NCBI GenBank assembly: GCA_000621185.1
Contig: JHYZ01000013.1
Coordinates: 62,001-126,000, forward strand
From: Franconibacter pulveris DSM 19144
GTDB taxonomy: Bacteria; Pseudomonadota; Gammaproteobacteria; Enterobacterales; Enterobacteriaceae
Length of the DNA stretch: 64,000 nucleotides
Direction: 5' to 3'
Shown: one piece after another, positions 41,948 to 49,606 of the stretch
How the letters are laid out: every line of letters starts with the position of its first letter
Position numbering within the stretch: position 1 is the first letter of the stretch
Program-made: the position numbers and the translations under genes
Notes under the pieces: generated by a model
What the model was told of the DNA's origin: nothing
Seen by the model: only the letters and a program-made list of their open reading frames with translations
Databases searched by the model: none

Positions 41948-42056
41948 TATGCCTTGCGCCGGGTTCCGGACAGGGTATACGCCCATCGGCTACCGCACCC
42001 GGGCATAACTGCCTGAATACAACCTCACCCATGACTGGCGGGTTATAGAAACGAAA

Positions 42057-42596
42057 ATGACGAAACTTACCTTACAAGAGCAGATGCTAAAGGCTGGCTT
42101 AGTGACCAGCAAAAAAATGGCCAAAGTGCAAAGAACGGCGAAAAAATCACGGGTTCAGGCCCGCGAGGCGCGAGAAGCCGTGGAAGAGAATAAAAAAGCG
42201 CAGCTTGAGCGTGATAAGCAGCTAAGCGAACAGCAAAAACAGGCGGCGTTATCTAAAGAGTATAAAGCTCAGGTTAAGCAACTCATTGAAATGAACAGAA
42301 TTACCATTTCAAAAGGCAACATCGATTTTAATTTCACCGATAATAACCTCATCAAAAAAGTTGTTGTGGATAAGCCCACTCAGACGCAGCTGATAAACGG
42401 CCGTCTCGCCATTGCGCGATTAGTGGTTGATGGCAAGGGAGAGTGTGAATACGCCATTATCCCGGCGAGCGTTGCCGATAAAATCGCCCAGCGAGATGCG
42501 AGCAGCATTGTCGTCAATCACGTGCTGAGCCAGGAAGCGCAGGATGAGGACGACCCGTATGCTGATTTCAAAGTCCCTGATGATTTGATGTGGTAA
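42057..42596 (+). CDS. yaiL: DUF2058 protein YaiL
   Basis: A 179-residue, highly charged protein close to E. coli YaiL over its length: TLQEQMLKAGLVTSKK, a Lys/Glu/Gln-rich coiled coil at about 25-80, KQLIEMNRITI, and a C-terminal YAIIPASVADKIAQRDASSIV and DDPYADFKVPDDLMW. It is annotated in databases as nucleoprotein or polynucleotide-associated; its role is not established. In E. coli the gene lies elsewhere. Confidence 0.92.
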   Translation: MTKLTLQEQMLKAGLVTSKKMAKVQRTAKKSRVQAREAREAVEENKKAQLERDKQLSEQQKQAALSKEYKAQVKQLIEMNRITISKGNIDFNFTDNNLIKKVVVDKPTQTQLINGRLAIARLVVDGKGECEYAIIPASVADKIAQRDASSIVVNHVLSQEAQDEDDPYADFKVPDDLMW

Positions 42597-42769
42597 TGAG
42601 CAGTATGGCGTGCAGAGACTACGGCGTTGGGTTAATGCTGATGCCAGCATGAAGTCTTTCAGGCGTCCAGCTTGCAGGGATGACAGCAAGCCGCAGGGAA
42701 GCAGGATATTTTCAGGTCTGCCGGGGCAGGCTATAACTTACTAAAGACGTTAATCCAGGGGGGCTGCTT

Positions 42770-43015
42770 ATGAGCGCTGAAATACCACTTAAATATTATG
42801 ATATCGCGGATGAGTACTCGACCGAATGCGCGGAGCCGGTAACGGAGTCCGAACGCGAACCCCTGGCGCGCTATTTCCAACTGCTGATCACCCGGTTAAT
42901 GAATAACGAGGAGATCAGCGAAGAGGCGCAGCGAGAGCTGGCCAGTGAAGCCGGGATTGATGAAGAACGTATCGACGAGATAGCGATGTTTCTGAATCAG
43001 TGGGGCAACGAGTAA
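42770..43015 (+). CDS. ymjA: DUF2543 small protein YmjA
   Basis: An 81-residue acidic helical protein matching E. coli Ymj[38 protein letters not shown] and [12 protein letters not shown]. Function unknown. The ATG follows AGGGGGGC. It is the last gene before the scar of the integrative element. Confidence 0.92.
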   Translation: MSAEIPLKYYDIADEYSTECAEPVTESEREPLARYFQLLITRLMNNEEISEEAQRELASEAGIDEERIDEIAMFLNQWGNE

Positions 43016-43091
43016 CGCTATTTTCAAAGGGCGCAAAGCAAGCAAAGTTGCGTCCTTTTATGCGTTTAACGCTCTGAACCAGCAAAGCAAA

Positions 43092-43125
43092 AAGCCCGCT
43101 TAAGTTTCCTTAAGCGGGCTTTTTT
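43092..43125. terminator. tRNA-Asn-type terminator separated from its tRNA
   Basis: The hairpin AAGCCCGCTTAA ... TTAAGCGGGCTT matches the one next to tRNA-Asn copy 1, with a T run on the plus side and an A run on the other. It now lies about 2.1 kb from the nearest tRNA-Asn, because of the insertion described at the adjacent att site, and can serve ymjA. Confidence 0.85.
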
Positions 43126-43126
43126 G

Positions 43127-43147
43127 AATTTGGCTCCTCTGACTGGA
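43127..43147. repeat. Left attachment repeat: duplicated 3' end of tRNA-Asn
   Basis: Twenty-one bases identical to the tRNA-Asn copy 2 3' end and its flank: AATT then TGGCTCCTCTGACTGGA (17 bases of tRNA including CCA complement). After that the sequence changes (TACAATATG instead of the rest of the tRNA). This is the usual att scar left by tyrosine-integrase elements at tRNA genes. Confidence 0.88.
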
Positions 43148-43408
43148 TACAATATGTCACATCTCCATTTGAATTTTTAATTATTTCTATTTTCGGTTTA
43201 GAACGAAGCCCTCAATAAAGTCCCCAATCTTATAATTGATTGGAATGTGATGCATATCATAAATTTAAAACATCATATTGAGTTTTGCACCCGGTTTAAC
43301 CGGGCGCATTTTGATTTATTTTTTATGCTTTTTTGCTCAAGCCTCACCAACCACAGCAGGTAAATTTTCTTCAACGTATATCGACTAACAGTACAAGGAT
43401 GAATAAAT

Positions 43409-44419
43409 ATGTCTATTTCAATCAAAACAACAATCTATGACTGTAGTGAAGGTAGTGATGGTTTCGGCATTCAGGATTCAGGAATGGGTTATATCTACGG
43501 AACCTTTCCTGTATTTAATGGCGGAGAAGAGGGGGCGATATATCAACTTAATGTGGCAACCTCAACAACCCGTGCCATTACCAGCGGTTTCACTCCGCAG
43601 GGAGAGCTTGGTAAAATGACTCTGGGCAATGACCAGATGATTTACTTTTCCGAGAGAAATATAAATTATCATATTGGCAAAATCGACCCCACATCTGGCT
43701 CAATATCCGAAATACCCGTTCCCGGTACAGTGACATCAAGAATGCTGGGAGGGATAACTACTGACAAAACGACCGGACTCATCTGGCTGACCAGCCGTGT
43801 TTATGATATTAAAACCGATCCCGAAAACGTCAGGCAGGGCATTATCAGCTATAACCCTGCTACCGGAGAAATCTCAGAATACCTCACAGCATCGTTCAGT
43901 CCTGATAATCCCGGAGATATTACTGTCGATAATGCCGGGAATATCTGGTTTGTCGAACTCTCTGGAGCAGGGCTTATCCGATTTACACCCAACACTCAGG
44001 AGTTCTCATACTATCCCGCCCCATTGAATGAAGATATCAATATTAACGCCTTAACTACCGATACTGACGGAAACATCTGGTATACCAACACCTACTATAA
44101 TAATAACGCCGGAGCAATCGGTAAGTTTACTCCCGAAACAGGGGAATATACCCAATACAGCGAAGGCATTCTGAATGGCCCACCATCTGATATTGTCATT
44201 ATGAATAATGGTGCAATCTGGTTTAACGAACATTCAGGCCAGTATCTGGGAACCCTTGATCCTGACACTGGCTATATTGAAGAAATTTCAGTGAATATTC
44301 CGGCAGAACAGTCATTATTTGGCCAGGGCGATTTATGCCTGTCTCAGACATCATCAAATATAATTTGGGGATGTTCAGCGTATGCCATCACGTCTTATGA
44401 AATCATTGACCAGCAATAA
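43409..44419 (+). CDS. Virginiamycin B lyase-like beta-propeller protein
   Basis: A 336-residue protein of repeated blades with the Vgb/streptogramin-lyase pattern: DNAGNIWFVELSGAGLIRFTP, DTDGNIWYTNTYYNN, and MNNGAIWFNEHSG. No signal peptide is evident. True Vgb lyases open the ring of streptogramin B, but many propellers of this type have other roles, and I did not confirm the catalytic His residues. The gene is visibly more AT-rich than neighbours and is the only intact gene in the tRNA-Asn island, so it was probably acquired. Nothing was recognised in the 260 bases upstream beyond the att repeat. Confidence 0.75.
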   Translation: MSISIKTTIYDCSEGSDGFGIQDSGMGYIYGTFPVFNGGEEGAIYQLNVATSTTRAITSGFTPQGELGKMTLGNDQMIYFSERNINYHIGKIDPTSGSISEIPVPGTVTSRMLGGITTDKTTGLIWLTSRVYDIKTDPENVRQGIISYNPATGEISEYLTASFSPDNPGDITVDNAGNIWFVELSGAGLIRFTPNTQEFSYYPAPLNEDININALTTDTDGNIWYTNTYYNNNAGAIGKFTPETGEYTQYSEGILNGPPSDIVIMNNGAIWFNEHSGQYLGTLDPDTGYIEEISVNIPAEQSLFGQGDLCLSQTSSNIIWGCSAYAITSYEIIDQQ

Positions 44420-44451
44420 CAAACCTGGCATTGCATAAATACTGGGTCTTC

Positions 44452-44480
44452 GCGCCTGGAGAATCGGGCGCTATTTTTTT
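44452..44480 (+). terminator. Possible terminator after the beta-propeller gene
   Basis: A short GCGCC/GGCGC stem with a ten-base loop, followed by TATTTTTTT. Confidence 0.5.
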
Positions 44481-44536
44481 ACCAAAAAACAGTTGTCGCT
44501 ATCCCCCTCATTTTCAATCCCCATGGGGAGGATGCG

Positions 44537-44650
44537 ATGAAACAACTGCTGATAGCTCTACTCCTGTTCATTCTCAACGGCGTGGCCGCAGCTGATTGGT
44601 GTTACTCTTTCCGGAGTGTATGCTTGATCAGATCGTACAATCCGCACTGA
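44537..44650 (+). CDS. Small exported-type ORF in the island remnant
   Basis: A 37-codon ORF after GGGGAGG, five bases before its ATG. The product starts MKQLLIALLLFILNGVAAA, a good signal peptide, then 18 residues ending IRSYNPH. It is probably the remaining 5' end of a longer secreted-protein gene, since the rest reads as random. Function unknown. Confidence 0.35.
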   Translation: MKQLLIALLLFILNGVAAADWCYSFRSVCLIRSYNPH

Positions 44651-44686
44651 ATCTCTTTCTGGTGCGAAACGACTAATAACAGCTAT

Positions 44687-44950
44687 TTAGCCCGCGGAGA
44701 TCACCACTTCAATCAGATTCGTCTTCCCGCTGGCTATACCGATTTTAACCGCCGCTGTGATATCAGCAGCCTGGGTGACACGGCAGGCGCTGATGCCCAT
44801 CGACGTCGCAAGCGACTGAAAATCAATGCAAGGGTTCACCAGATCCATGCCGATGAATTTCCCCAATGCAACGGAGGAGTAGCCAGCCTGGTTCTTCATG
44901 AAATTTTTCAGCACATTGTACCCAAAATTATTCATGACGATAAAAGTACC
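44687..44950 (-). pseudogene. C-terminal fragment of a thiamine-pyrophosphate enzyme
   Basis: The minus-strand frame reads FIVMNNFGYNVLKNFMK ... GMDLVNPCIDFQSLATSMGI ... KTNLIEVVISAG then stops. This is the C-terminal TPP-binding domain pattern of benzoylformate decarboxylase/acetolactate synthase-like enzymes (NN-x-Y, P-x-IDF, A-x-x-x-G, LIEV). The first 450 or so residues are missing; the upstream end runs into the integrase fragment. Confidence 0.7.
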
Positions 44951-45062
44951 AGAGTTTTGATCCGTTGGGTTTGATCAGCAGGTACAGTCCGGCACTGTCG
45001 CCGAGTTTGAAGGGTTTGTCTGTGGGTCTGAGCTTGCGGATAGCGGTATCTGTTAATGCCAT
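44928..45062 (-). pseudogene. N-terminal fragment of a P4-type tyrosine integrase
   Basis: The first 40 or so residues match the DUF4102 arm-binding domain of P4-like integrases: MALTDTAIRKLRPTDKPFKL, then GLYLLIKPNGSKLW. The frame then fuses into unrelated TPP-enzyme sequence and stops after 44 codons; the catalytic domain is gone. It starts about 165 bases from the 3' end of tRNA-Asn copy 2, the standard place and orientation for such an integrase. Confidence 0.88.
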
Positions 45063-45222
45063 AGCGGCGGGCTCCATTTGTTCACCGAACCGTGAGGCCC
45101 CCGATTAAGCCCCAAAAACTATGGATACCAAGAAACCCGGTAATCCTTATTTGGACAACCGGGTACAGATAACTTCTTGTTTTTTAACAGCCTTAAGACG
45201 CATAGAGATGTCTTAAGACTAA

Positions 45223-45243
45223 AATTTGGCTCCTCTGACTGGA
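45223..45243. repeat. Right attachment repeat within tRNA-Asn copy 2
   Basis: The second copy of the 21-base repeat, overlapping the tRNA 3' end. With the left copy it encloses about 2.1 kb of AT-rich DNA. Confidence 0.88.
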
Positions 45244-45302
45244 CTCGAACCAGTGACATACGGATTAACAGTCCGCCGTTCTACCGACTGAACTACAGAG
45301 GA
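45227..45302 (-). tRNA. tRNA-Asn(GTT), copy 2
   Basis: Identical in sequence to copy 1, with intact anticodon GTT and CCA. It is the integration target of the island remnant on its 3' side and no longer has the usual Asn-tRNA terminator there; the sequence past the 3' end contains TCTTAAGAC, part of a weaker palindrome. Confidence 0.98.
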
Positions 45303-45320
45303 ATCGTGTGAACGGGGCGC

Positions 45321-45349
45321 ATAGTAACGAGATGCCCCTGGGTTGTCAA
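45321..45349 (-). promoter_or_regulatory. Promoter of tRNA-Asn copy 2
   Basis: TTGACA, 17 bases, TACTAT on the minus strand, then the GC-rich discriminator GCGCCCC typical of stringently controlled stable-RNA promoters. Confidence 0.85.
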
Positions 45350-45457
45350 AAGCTCTTTTAAAAAAACGCGCCGTTTGCCGATTAATTCCGCAAGCTGCGC
45401 TTTTTTTGACACTTTTCTGGGCGAAAGGCCGCATATCGGACGCGCCAGTGAAAAGAA

Positions 45458-45490
45458 AACGCCGCCGCGAAGGGAGTACGCGGCGGCGTT
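45458..45490. terminator. Terminator after amn
   Basis: A 12-bp stem AACGCCGCCGCG / CGCGGCGGCGTT with T or A tracts on each side. It separates amn from the oppositely placed tRNA-Asn control region. Confidence 0.85.
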
Positions 45491-45505
45491 TTTTCAGCCG
45501 GGGGA

Positions 45506-46963
45506 TCAGCGGAACGGCGGTTCGTTGAAGGTGCGCAGCTTACGGGAGTGTAAGCGCTCGCCCTCGGCGCGCAACAGGTCGATAGCGCGAATGCCAATCT
45601 GCAAATGCTCTGAAATGGCCCCTTCATAAAAGCGGTTCGCCTGGCCGGGCAGCTTTATCTCTCCGTGCAGCGGCTTGTCGGAAACGCACAGCAGCGTGCC
45701 GTAAGGCACGCGGAAGCGATACCCCTGGGCGGCGATGGTGGCGCTCTCCATATCAATCGCCACCGCGCGACTTAAATTGAAGCGCAGCGCGGAGGCGGAG
45801 TAGCGCAGCTCCCAGTTGCGGTCGTCGGTGGTGACAACGGTGCCGGTGCGCAGCCGTTGTTTAACTTCTTCACCCGGCATGTCGCTCACCAGTTTGGTGG
45901 CGTCATACAGCGCGCGCTGCACTTCCGCAATGCTCGGGATAGGGATATCCGGCGGCAGTACGGCATCCAGCACGTGGTCGTCGCGCAGATACGCGTGCGC
46001 CAGCACGTAGTCGCCAATCGCCTGGCTTTCACGCAGCCCGCCGCAATGACCAATCATCAGCCAGACATCCGGGCGCAACACGGCGAGATGATCGCAGATG
46101 GTTTTCGCGTTCGACGGTCCAACGCCGATATTGATAAGCGTAATGCCCTGACCGTCAGCGGTAATCAGATGCCAGGCGGGCATCTGGTGCTTTTTCCAGG
46201 CGAGATCGGAAATGACCTCTTCCGGCCCTTCGGTATCCGCGGTGATCCAGACACCGCCCGCACAAGAGAGCGCCACGTAAGGGCTTTCCGGGTCGAGGAT
46301 CTGGCTGCAACCCCAGCGCACAAACTCATCCACGTAACGCGTGTAGTTAGTGAACAGCACGAACGGCTGGAAATGCTCGGCGGGCGTGCCGGTGTAGTGC
46401 CGCAGGCGCGCCAGCGAAAAATCCACGCGGCGGGCGTCGAAATGCGAGAGCGGGTAAAACTCCGTCGGATGGAAGATGCCGTCGGCGGTCTCATCGCCAA
46501 TCTGCGCAAGCTCAGTGGTCGGGAAATGGCGGGCGAGACCGGCGCTCATTGAGCGGTCCAGCGTCAGCGTGGAGCCGTCTATCACATAAGGGTAGGGGAT
46601 CTCATGCTGAGAAGGCGAAACCTCGATCGCCGCGCCGTAATCTTCGTACAGCAGCGTCAGCTGTTCCGCCAGATAAGGCCGAAACAGCGAAGGGCGGGTG
46701 ATGGTGGTGGTATAGCAGCCCGGGTGAGTAAAGCGGGCGTAGGCGCGGGTTTTCTTTGGGTTGCGGGCGTTGCCGTCCCAGCTTACCCGCAATTGCGGGT
46801 AGACGAACAACCCTTGCGAACGGCGAGCCTCTTGCGGCGTTTCGCCGTTTTCAATAAAGGCGGCGATGGCTTCGCGCAGGGCGTTAACCGCCGCGTCGTA
46901 CATGGCTTCGAGTTTATCAAGCGCTTGTTCTGGCGTCAGGTGAGTTCCGGCTTCGTTATGCAT
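45506..46963 (-). CDS. amn: AMP nucleosidase
   Basis: A 485-residue cytosolic enzyme that splits AMP to adenine and ribose 5-phosphate, regulating the adenylate pool. The N-terminal regulatory domain is followed by a nucleoside-phosphorylase-like catalytic domain with NIGVGPSNAKTICDHLAVLRPDVWLMIGHCGG, AHAYLRDDHVLDAVLP and AIDMESATIAAQGYRFRVPYGTLLCVSDKPLHGE. Length matches the E. coli protein (484). The start ATG is preceded by GGAGAAAA. Confidence 0.96.
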   Translation of the reverse strand: MHNEAGTHLTPEQALDKLEAMYDAAVNALREAIAAFIENGETPQEARRSQGLFVYPQLRVSWDGNARNPKKTRAYARFTHPGCYTTTITRPSLFRPYLAEQLTLLYEDYGAAIEVSPSQHEIPYPYVIDGSTLTLDRSMSAGLARHFPTTELAQIGDETADGIFHPTEFYPLSHFDARRVDFSLARLRHYTGTPAEHFQPFVLFTNYTRYVDEFVRWGCSQILDPESPYVALSCAGGVWITADTEGPEEVISDLAWKKHQMPAWHLITADGQGITLINIGVGPSNAKTICDHLAVLRPDVWLMIGHCGGLRESQAIGDYVLAHAYLRDDHVLDAVLPPDIPIPSIAEVQRALYDATKLVSDMPGEEVKQRLRTGTVVTTDDRNWELRYSASALRFNLSRAVAIDMESATIAAQGYRFRVPYGTLLCVSDKPLHGEIKLPGQANRFYEGAISEHLQIGIRAIDLLRAEGERLHSRKLRTFNEPPFR

Positions 46964-47068
46964 ATTTTCTCCTTATCCCGCACCACAGGCGGGTGTTAGC
47001 CATGCCGTTAGTATGTCACAGGATAAGGAAAGCGCAGTGAAGGAAAGATGAAACGCTGAAAAGCAAAA

Positions 47069-47100
47069 ATCCCGCTTAAGTTTCCTTAAGCGGGATTTTT
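47069..47100 (-). terminator. Terminator of tRNA-Asn copy 3
   Basis: AATCCCGCTTAA ... TTAAGCGGGATT, a paired change (G-C to A-T) relative to copy 1 that keeps the stem. Confidence 0.85.
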
Positions 47101-47106
47101 TGAATT

Positions 47107-47182
47107 TGGCTCCTCTGACTGGACTCGAACCAGTGACATACGGATTAACAGTCCGCCGTTCTACCGACTGAACTACAGAGGA
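47107..47182 (-). tRNA. tRNA-Asn(GTT), copy 3
   Basis: Identical to copies 1 and 2. It lies between amn and nac; its promoter region backs onto the nac control region. Confidence 0.98.
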
Positions 47183-47200
47183 ATCGTGTGAACGGGGCGC

Positions 47201-47229
47201 ATACTAACGGCGCAGGCCGGGATTGTCAA
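47201..47229 (-). promoter_or_regulatory. Promoter of tRNA-Asn copy 3
   Basis: TTGACA, 17 bases, TAGTAT on the minus strand, with the same GCGCCCC discriminator as copies 2 and 4. Confidence 0.85.
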
Positions 47230-47306
47230 AGGGCGAATTAACGTTAACGATTCGTTTGCCGACAAATTAGCCATCCCGCGCTCAGGCCCTTCATAAAATC
47301 CGCTCT

Positions 47307-47323
47307 CGCACCGTTGTGGTGCA
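47307..47323. promoter_or_regulatory. NtrC-binding site upstream of nac
   Basis: A perfect palindrome GCACC-N5-GGTGC (consensus GCACY-N5-RGTGC). Its centre is about 150 bases upstream of the start expected from the sigma-54 promoter, a normal enhancer distance. Confidence 0.85.
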
Positions 47324-47441
47324 ACCGCCGTTCGAAACGGGGCATCAGAAAAACGCTGTTTCAATAATGGTTCAACGCGTTGTGATTGGTTTCTCTTATT
47401 ATCCAGCCGGTTAGCGTCCCTGGTCGGAGCAATCTGAAAAC

Positions 47442-47457
47442 TGGCAAGCATATTGCA
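47442..47457 (+). promoter_or_regulatory. Sigma-54 promoter of nac
   Basis: TGGCAAGCATATTGCA has GG and GC separated by exactly ten bases, with the TTGCA -12 element. With the NtrC palindrome upstream, this makes nac nitrogen-starvation inducible. The rest of the 330-base gap holds only the tRNA promoter. Confidence 0.88.
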
Positions 47458-47514
47458 ACACATCCTGCGACTATCTTGCTGGCTTTACTACCGGCGTTCC
47501 GTACAGGAGGCAAA

Positions 47515-48432
47515 ATGAACTTAAGACGACTGAAGTATTTCGTAAAAATCGTCGACATCGGGAGCCTGACGCAGGCCGCTGAAGTGTTGCACATTGCGCA
47601 ACCCGCCCTTAGCCAACAGGTGGCAACCCTGGAAGGGGAGATGAATCAACAGCTGTTGATTCGCACCAAGCGGGGCGTAACCCCGACGGAAGCCGGAAAA
47701 ATACTCTATGCTCATGCGCGCACCATTTTACGCCAGTGCGAGCAGGCGCAGCTGGCAGTGAACAATGTCGGCCAGACGCTGAGCGGCCACGTCTCTATCG
47801 GCCTTGCGCCGGGAACGGCGGCCTCTTCTATTACCATGCCGCTGCTGCAGGCCGTGCGCGCGGAATTGCCGGACGTGCTGGTCTATCTGCATGAAAACAG
47901 CGGGTCGGTGTTAAACGAGAAAGTGCTCAACGGCCAGCTCGACATGGCGGTGCTCTATGACCGTTCGGCGACCTCCGGGCTCACCAGCCAGCCGCTGCTG
48001 AAAGAAGATCTTTACCTGGTCGGCACCCGCGACTGCCCGGGCCAGAGCATCGATCTCGCCGCCGTTGCGGAGATGAACCTGTTTCTCCCTCGCGATTACA
48101 GCGCGGTGCGCAAGCGCGTGGATGAGGCCTTCTCGCTGCGTCGCCTGACGGCCAAAATCATCGGCGAGATTGAGTCTATCGCTACGTTGACAGCGGCTAT
48201 CGCCAGCGGCATGGGCGTAACGGTATTGCCGGAATCGGCGGCGCGATCCCTTGCGGGCTCCGCGAACGGCTGGATGGCCCGCATAACGGCGCCGTCCATG
48301 AACCTGCCGCTGTCGCTGAATCTCTCGTCAACGCTGCCGCTTTCCCCGCAAGCGCAGGCGGTGAAAGAAATTTTGCTGTCGCTGGTGACGCGCCCGGCGC
48401 TCGGAAGCCGTGAGTTGATGCTGGTGGGCTAG
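47515..48432 (+). CDS. nac: Nitrogen assimilation control regulator Nac
   Basis: A 305-residue LysR regulator that relays NtrC signals to sigma-70 promoters. The N-terminal helix-turn-helix covers MNLRRLKYFVKIVDIGSLTQAAEVLHIAQPALSQQVATLE; the effector domain is complete, and the length equals that of E. coli Nac. The start is the ATG after CAGGAGGC; 43 further in-frame codons upstream overlap the sigma-54 promoter and are not coding. cbl follows on the same strand. Confidence 0.96.
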   Translation: MNLRRLKYFVKIVDIGSLTQAAEVLHIAQPALSQQVATLEGEMNQQLLIRTKRGVTPTEAGKILYAHARTILRQCEQAQLAVNNVGQTLSGHVSIGLAPGTAASSITMPLLQAVRAELPDVLVYLHENSGSVLNEKVLNGQLDMAVLYDRSATSGLTSQPLLKEDLYLVGTRDCPGQSIDLAAVAEMNLFLPRDYSAVRKRVDEAFSLRRLTAKIIGEIESIATLTAAIASGMGVTVLPESAARSLAGSANGWMARITAPSMNLPLSLNLSSTLPLSPQAQAVKEILLSLVTRPALGSRELMLVG

Positions 48433-48533
48433 CTTATATTCCATCCAGGAATATATTGCTGGTTTTTATTATTTGTTCTGTCCATCGGGTGACTTTAACA
48501 ATAGCGTCATGTTGAATGTCTCCCGGGGGCGAT

Positions 48534-49478
48534 GTGAATTTCCAGCAGCTTAAAATTATCCGCGAAGCGGCAAGGCGGGATTACAACCTGACCGACGTCG
48601 CTAATATGCTCTACACCTCTCAGTCTGGCGTCAGCCGTCATATTCGCGAGCTGGAGGAGGAACTGGGCATTGAGATTTTCATCCGCCGCGGCAAGCGCCT
48701 GCTTGGCATGACGGAGCCGGGCAAAGCGTTGCTGGTTATCGCCGAGCGTATTCTCGACGAAGCCAGCAATGTGCGCCGTCTTGCCGACCTTTTCACCAAC
48801 GACGCCTCCGGCGTGCTGACTATCGCCACCACGCACACCCAGGCGCGCTATAGCCTGCCTTCGGTTATTAAAGAATTTCGCGCGCTTTTTCCTGAGGTGC
48901 GTCTGGAATTAATTCAGGGCACGCCGCAGGAGATAGATTCCCTGCTGCAAAGCGGCACGGCGGATATCGGCATCGCCAGCGAACGGCTTAGTACGGACCC
49001 GACGCTTGTGGCTTACCCCTGGTTTCGTTGGTATCACAATCTGCTGGTGCCGCAGGATCACCCGCTTTTACAGGCAAACCCACTGACGCTGGAAGATATT
49101 AGCCGCTGGCCGCTTATTACCTATCGTCAGGGCATTACCGGGCGCTCGCGTATTGATGAAGCTTTTGCGCGTAAGGGGCTGGCGGCAGACATTGTGTTAA
49201 GCGCGCAGGACTCGGACGTTATCAAAACCTATGTTGAGCTGGGGCTTGGTATTGGCCTGGTGGCGGAGCAGGCGAGCGGTGAAGCGGGGCAACTGGTGCG
49301 CCTTGATACGCGCCATCTTTTTGACGCCAATACCGTCTGGCTGGGGTTAAAGCGCGGACAGCTGCAGCGCAACTATGTCTGGCGCTTTATCGAGCTTTGC
49401 AATCCGGGTCTTTCGGTTGATGAAATCAAACGTCAGGCGCTGGAAGCCGCCGAACCAGTGATCGATTTTCAAATCTGA
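48534..49478 (+). CDS. cbl: LysR-family sulfur regulator Cbl
   Basis: A 314-residue LysR regulator close to E. coli Cbl, which activates taurine and alkanesulfonate utilisation during sulfate limitation. The N terminus is MNFQQLKIIREAARRDYNLTDVANMLYTSQSGVSRHIRELE in the family pattern, and the effector segment TYRQGITGRSRIDEAFARKGL is intact. I take the GTG that matches the family start; an ATG 18 bases earlier is possible. It follows nac by 101 bases. Confidence 0.94.
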   Translation: MNFQQLKIIREAARRDYNLTDVANMLYTSQSGVSRHIRELEEELGIEIFIRRGKRLLGMTEPGKALLVIAERILDEASNVRRLADLFTNDASGVLTIATTHTQARYSLPSVIKEFRALFPEVRLELIQGTPQEIDSLLQSGTADIGIASERLSTDPTLVAYPWFRWYHNLLVPQDHPLLQANPLTLEDISRWPLITYRQGITGRSRIDEAFARKGLAADIVLSAQDSDVIKTYVELGLGIGLVAEQASGEAGQLVRLDTRHLFDANTVWLGLKRGQLQRNYVWRFIELCNPGLSVDEIKRQALEAAEPVIDFQI

Positions 49479-49494
49479 GGCCGAGAAAAACAAG

Positions 49495-49515
49495 AAGCCC
49501 GCATTAAGCGGGCTT
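49495..49515. terminator. Hairpin after cbl, identical to the tRNA-Asn copy 4 hairpin
   Basis: AAGCCCGC-ATTA-GCGGGCTT-type stem. The same twenty bases occur beside tRNA-Asn copy 4, followed in both places by GAATT a few bases on. The T run is interrupted here, so it may be a weak terminator. Confidence 0.6.
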
Positions 49516-49606
49516 AGTTGAATTCTGTACCTTAAGCTGAGCTTATTACGCCTCACTCAAAAGAAGAGTTTTATTCAGAGAATTAATAAACCTTGTAATC
49601 AATTAT

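Noticed and set aside
43131..43147. A fifth tRNA-Asn gene
   Set aside because: Only the last 17 bases of the tRNA are present; it is an att duplication, not a functional tRNA.
47386..47514. 43-codon N-terminal extension of Nac
   Set aside because: It covers the sigma-54 promoter, and the conserved LysR start MNLRRLKYF with a strong RBS lies downstream.
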